Below are positions 19,873 to 23,685 of a stretch of 23,685 nt of DNA, piece after piece. Both the position numbers and the translations under genes were made by a program. Position 1 is the first letter of the stretch; every line of letters starts with the position of its first letter. The stretch is taken from NCBI GenBank assembly GCA_003427395.1, contig BFEA01000117.1, positions 2,893,347 through 2,917,031 on the forward strand. The letters are read 5' to 3'. The notes beneath the pieces are model-generated. The model saw only the letters and a program-made list of their open reading frames with translations, did not search any database and had not been told where the DNA came from. Source of the stretch: Chara braunii. Lineage: Eukaryota > Streptophyta > Charophyceae > Charales > Characeae.

Positions 19873-20201
19873 CAGCCTCACTGGCGCCTCAAAAGCCCCG
19901 CCCGGGCATAGTTCACCATTTTTTGTGGGGCCCGACGGCCATGCTCACACTCAAATCTCTCATTGAGATCGTGGTTGGTTGTCGGTGCACTCTCAGCGAC
20001 CCCCGCCCCCCCCTCTGGGGCTAAAGCCCCATAGGACCGCCCGAAACATCCTCCAATTCTCTTTTTACTTTAGGCTATCGACGCTCTCTAAAATGGGAAG
20101 CGAGGGAAGCCACGACAACGAACCCCATCACTCTCACGCACGTTGACCTCCCCGGTCCTAGTTTCATAACGGGCAAGGTCGATAATTTTCGCCAGCATTC
20201 C
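19873..20201 (-). pseudogene. 25S/28S rRNA fragment 3 (minus strand)
   Basis: The minus strand reads GGAATGCTGGCG, CGACC, a TGAAAC..GGACC..GGAG block matching the CTTGAAACACGGACCAAGG region, TGCACC, GAGTGTGAGCATG (about 19953-19941), GTCGGG and ATGGTGAACTATGCC, then GGGCGGGGC and GAGGC. This is the D2-to-D3 stretch of nuclear large-subunit rRNA. About 90 bp of extra sequence separates the GGACC block from TGCACC. Similarity may extend to about 20270 on the D2 side. Confidence 0.85.
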
Positions 20202-20667
20202 GAATGCGCAGGAAACCGCAAGTCAAACACAAGAGGCACGCGCTCAAGGCCCTTGACCGCTGTGACAATCTCTAATTTTGGCGTCGCGTTCGAGCTAAGG
20301 AACACTAAAGCAAAGAAAAATAAAAATAATAACAAATAAAATCACTATTACGAAACAGAAATCGCACGATGAGGAGAAGGAAAATGCACGGCTCATTAAT
20401 ACAGCCTTGGTCCCTACATGCAACCCCGTGGACCGCAAAACCACCGGGATGGCCTCACCGGACCCTCAACCCGTTGGTTTCCTTTGTGTCGCTCCGATGC
20501 TTCTTGCGTCATTGTCCACTGGTATCGATCCCTAAATCTCCCCATTGAAAGTATAACACCATAAAACCAATAGTCCTAAGCCCAAGGTTGAGCCTATCAT
20601 TGGCAGATACTTGTATAAACGGGTATCACGCGACGCACGGATCTACTCACCTTTCAAGGCCACATTG
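20202..20667. other. Unassigned; possible small-subunit rRNA remnants on the minus strand
   Basis: No protein is recognised. The minus strand has GGTCCGGTGAGG (near 20467-20456), which matches the 3' part of charophyte/plant 18S rRNA, and AAGTATCTGCCAATGAT (near 20614-20598), which resembles the AAGCATTTGCCAAGGAT core. Both are short and in a divergent background, so this stays tentative. Confidence 0.3.
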
Positions 20668-20779
20668 TCGTCGATGCCATCCTCGATACGTAAGAAAAGA
20701 GACGCGTGTGATCCATACATCTTTTCCATCTGCGCGTATGGCATCGACGAACCATCGTTAAGAGAAGAGATCACACGCG
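20668..20779. repeat. Two interleaved inverted repeats
   Basis: TCGTCGATGCCAT (20668-20680) pairs with 20738-20750 (13 bp, perfect). CGCGTGTGATC (20703-20713) pairs with 20769-20779 (11 bp, perfect). Arms are in A-B-A'-B' order. TAAGAAAAGAGA (20691-20702) and TAAGAGAAGAGA (20759-20770) are direct repeats. Confidence 0.9.
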
Positions 20780-20912
20780 ACTTAAGTCTGCGCGCCCACA
20801 CACTCTCTACTCTAGTCAACCAGTCAGTCATCGTAATCAGAACACAACCGCAACTCGCGCAGCATACTCAAACTGTAAACCTGCTTATTTTCTGTCACTT
20901 GCAAAAAACAGG

Positions 20913-20938
20913 GCGGATACCCTTGTGAGGGTATTCGC
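20913..20938. other. Stem-loop beside the LINE 3' end
   Basis: GCGGATACCC, loop TTGTGA, GGGTATTCGC: a 10-bp stem with one G-T pair as read on the plus strand, and one A-C mismatch on the LINE sense (minus) strand. It lies about 115 bp beyond the last LINE coding frame. Some LINEs use a 3' stem-loop for reverse transcriptase recognition; that role here is inferred from position only. Confidence 0.55.
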
Positions 20939-21052
20939 ACGGACGATGTTCCCCGAACCCCAGTGAAGATAACAACCAAGGACATAACTGAAGTCTGTCT
21001 GCAAAGCTCAGTCTAGCAAGGTTAGAATCCATGCTCTTTGTTTTCGTCTGGT

Positions 21053-23568
21053 TCAGTTGCTTCTGATTGTGTGTCTGATGTTTTGTGTAATTTGTGTCTT
21101 CACTGCAACGTCTGAGATAAACTTCTTATGAAACAGTTGATTATTCCTATCATCCCAAATTGGTTTCATGATGATTCCCCTTATTGCTTGGGCAACATAA
21201 AGCCAATTAACTTCATTATGCTGCTCTGCTTTATGTGTCCTTGAGATAATCCACTTGTCAGACCAGTCGAAAACTTTCTTTGTAATTTGTTTCCAATGCC
21301 GAATGAACCACTCCAAATTGGTTTCATGATGATTCCCCTTATTGCTTGGGCAACATAAAGCCAATTAACTTCATTATGCTGCTATGATTTATGTGTCCTT
21401 GAAACAATCCACTCGTCAGACCTGTCGAAAACTTTCTTTGTAATTTGGTTCCAATGTCGAATGAACCACTCCCATATCCTTCGTGAGGCAGGACAGGTTA
21501 ACCGGAGATGACGATCATTCTCTCAGACCCATTTGCAGCGAGTGCACTTCTTTGAAATAGTCATACTACCTTTTTGGACCAGATTTACTGTCGATGTTGT
21601 TGTTGAGAAGGTTTGAAGCCACGGTAAACTGGTTGTCTGCTAAGAAGGTAACTTACAAAATTGTTGTCAGATTGATGTCAGCTGAGTTGTAGAAATGACC
21701 AACAAGTCATGTTTCTGCCTGCATTCTATTAGTGACTGGTTCGATTGTTTTTCCACTTTCGGTCTCATTGGGTTGTCCCCAGTTTTGAATAGTATTCGTC
21801 TAATTGGACATTCTGATGACCTAAGAGTCAGTCTATGATTCAAAAATCAATTGTTGTTAGCTTTACCATCCGAACTCTTATTGGAAGGGCCGCAGTGTAA
21901 ATTAACTTACCTGCCGCTTTTGCCTTCGTGGTCGTCAGTCTTACTGCTATCTCTGTTAGCCCTTCCAGAGAGTCAAGTCTCACCGATGATGGCGAAGTCA
22001 ACTCTTTTGAAAACTCAAAGGTATCTTGAATCTTCCACTTCTTGACTGCATAACCCTCAATTCCTAAATCATCCGTAACTTGGTAAACAAACTGTTTTTC
22101 TCCTATTGAAGGGCGACACCATAGCCCAATATCCAGGATTGTACAGACTAGTAACAAATTCTTTCACGACCAAGAAATCACATTTGTCAAGGCTTGAAGT
22201 TTCCTTCCAACATTTTTGAGTCTTGTCAACCTCATCCTAAGTTGTTCCTCTGTTTTTCACAAGTTATTCTCTTCATTCCACAGATCCCTCACCCTTACCA
22301 CGCCCCTTCCAATCCATGATTCACCAAAATGTCCCACCGAGTCATGGGCAAAAAAATTTTGACCCGCAGCGTTTCGAATCAGCAGATTTTCAAAAAGTAT
22401 CTGGTTTAGGACTGACTCCCTCGAAGAAGGGTGTTTCTGTCGGAACTAACTTTTGTTATGCATACAAAATATTCTTTCAAAAAACAGACTTCTACTTCTT
22501 TTTAGTATAGGACTTGATAAGTAAGTATGCCAAGACATCTTTCTCTCAACTCAGGGACTATTCTTCAGCCATGATGTAGAGAGCCATATACAGCCAGGGT
22601 GGTCTTGCCTCTTCCAAGAAAGCTTTGACTGGCCACTTTGCTAGTTGAGCAAGATTTTGTCTCTGTGGGTCCAACAGACCTTGCCCCCCCTCGGATCGTG
22701 GAAGGTGATTGTTTCCCATGCAACCTTTGCCATAAATCCTTCCTCTTCGTCTGCTTCTGGCTTCCAAATTTTCTTTGTCGTCTCATTCTTAATCTTCTTG
22801 TATGTTGTATCCCTCGGTAGGTGAGCTGCCAATGTAAACCACAAGATTGAAAATCTTACCGAGGAGATGACAAGGGTTCTACCCATCAACGAGAGATGCC
22901 TTGTGTGCTTCCAATTGGCTATCCTGTTCGTCAATTTTTCTGCTAGAAGATCATCTTCAAATATCTTATTATTCTTTAGGGAGATCTGGACTCCAAGGAA
23001 ACTCTCAGATGCGTTCGCTGGTACCGCCTTCAGCTCCCAGTTCCCCTTTAATTGGAATTCATCAAGAAAGAAGAATCCCGACTTATGCCTATTTATAGAA
23101 GCCTCGGATAAGTTGCAATATGTATTCAATACTTTCCTAAGGTTTAATAGGTTAGATTTAGTGTTCTTACACGCTCAAGTTAGATCATCAGCCAATGCAC
23201 TTCCTTTTCACTATTTTTGGTTGGATAGTCTCAGTCCCTCAATTTGCTTATTGTGTTGTATGTTATCCAGTACTACCTCGGGATGAAGGACAAAAAGGAA
23301 CGGAGCTAAGGGACAGTCTTGGTGGAGTGATTTGGTCAGGGAGAATTCTTGAGAGACTTGTCTGTTTACCATTACTGTTGTTGACGTGGTTGAGTACATT
23401 ACTGCAACCCATCTGCAGAAGATTTCCCAAAATCCATTTGTTTTACCGTGGTCATCATGAAAGCCCACCCAACTCTATCGTATGCCTTTTCTATATCGAG
23501 AAGAAGGATTGTGACATTTTTTTTCTCAGAAGCGAGGATCTCTAGTGCATGCATGTTATGAATCTCCT
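21053..23568 (-). pseudogene. LINE (non-LTR retrotransposon) ORF2 reverse transcriptase, 5'-truncated and broken
   Basis: On the minus strand, RT motif A reads ILLLDIEKAYDRVGWAF (about 23525-23475). In another frame come FCRWVAVMYSTT, an altered motif-B-like stretch and EGLRLSNQK, then two stops (23213-23208), then motif C as ALADDLT (ADD at 23192-23184) with a TGA right after (23177-23175). The thumb region follows (SINRHKSGFF, ESFLGVQI, NWKHTRHLSLMGRTLVISSV), then EGGQGLLDPQRQNLAQLAKW in a new frame. Further on are GESWIGRGVVRVRDLW (about 22325-22277) and a C-terminal zinc-knuckle-like CTRC...H...C (about 21544-21497) ending RRIWEWF. The last frame stops at 21053. There are at least three frame changes and several stops. 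ORF1, the endonuclease and the RT fingers are missing, so the copy is dead. The plan fits plant L1-type LINEs, in which the enzyme primes cDNA at nicked nuclear DNA. Confidence 0.9.
21155..21470 (-). repeat. 158-bp tandem duplication inside the LINE
   Basis: Copies at 21155-21312 and 21313-21470 are nearly identical; both begin CCAAATTGGTTTCATGATGA on the plus strand and end with GAATGAACCACTCC. Translated on the minus strand both give WFIRHW..ITKKVFD and NEVNWLYVAQAIRGIIMKPI. Since 158 is not a multiple of three, the duplication shifts the reading frame. Confidence 0.93.
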
Positions 23569-23685
23569 ACAGAGGCGGCCGTGGGCGGCCATGGCTGCGG
23601 ACGCGTGGCGGACGGTAACAGGGGGGGGCGAGGTTTTCAGAAGTGGATTGGGGTTGCGCAAACCCCACCCCAGGGCGGGGGGGGG
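23569..23685. other. GC-rich sequence abutting the truncated LINE
   Basis: LINE similarity ends abruptly within the RT domain. Beyond is GC-rich DNA with GCGGCCGTGGGCGGCC, a small hairpin TGGGGTT-GCGCA-AACCCCA and a terminal G run. The junction is the probable 5'-truncation point. No gene is seen. Confidence 0.55.

Noticed and set aside
20643-20928. Open frames on both strands over the interleaved inverted repeats
   Set aside because: Short, no family resemblance, and created partly by the duplicated segments.
1-23685. tRNA genes
   Set aside because: I scanned by eye for GGTTCGAATCC-like T-arms with matching A boxes and found no convincing cloverleaf.

Overview
The window is repeat-rich nuclear DNA from a eukaryote, with no prokaryotic-style operons and no gene that looks intact. 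The best guess is a streptophyte, perhaps a charophyte alga such as Chara. That guess rests on a BED-finger/DUF659 hAT transposase with a long Gly/Ala/acidic tail, a Myb/SANT-like gene fragment carrying CGKKWDN and GFNFTMDR motifs, a plant-type LINE, and large-subunit rRNA fragments that fit plant 25S best. It is an inference from remembered family features, not a database result.

Layout. 1-1172: a GA microsatellite, then a frameshifted, 5'-truncated Myb/SANT-like gene on the minus strand. 1173-3930: mostly unassigned, with a CCGAGG-rich patch and a two-copy 87-bp tandem repeat. 3928-10800: a GA microsatellite, then a long, broken hAT element on the plus strand (BED finger, DUF659 region, C-terminal dimerisation region, low-complexity tail). 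Inside it lie a 264-bp fold-back element and a 34-bp triplication; around it are long G runs and tandem repeats.

11000-12900: an assembly gap of 483 N and a chain of small TTAA-bounded elements sharing inverted repeats of the type CCACCAGTACCTTTC. 13700-17000: AT-richer DNA with a ~125-bp tandem array, a 319-bp duplication and a dispersed ~20-bp motif. 17000-20700: no protein gene recognised, but clear degenerate 25S/28S rRNA fragments at 19314-20201 in alternating orientation, one of them inserted backwards exactly where two others would join. Weaker small-subunit-like matches lie around them.

20900-23568: a 5'-truncated, multiply broken LINE ORF2 on the minus strand (RT motifs A and C, a C-terminal zinc-knuckle region, and an internal 158-bp tandem duplication), abutting GC-rich sequence at the right edge.

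Functionally this looks like a graveyard of hAT, LINE, MITE-like and rDNA-derived sequence. The most unusual parts are the rearranged rRNA block, the chain of TTAA-bounded inverted-repeat elements, and the nested fold-back insertion in the hAT gene.
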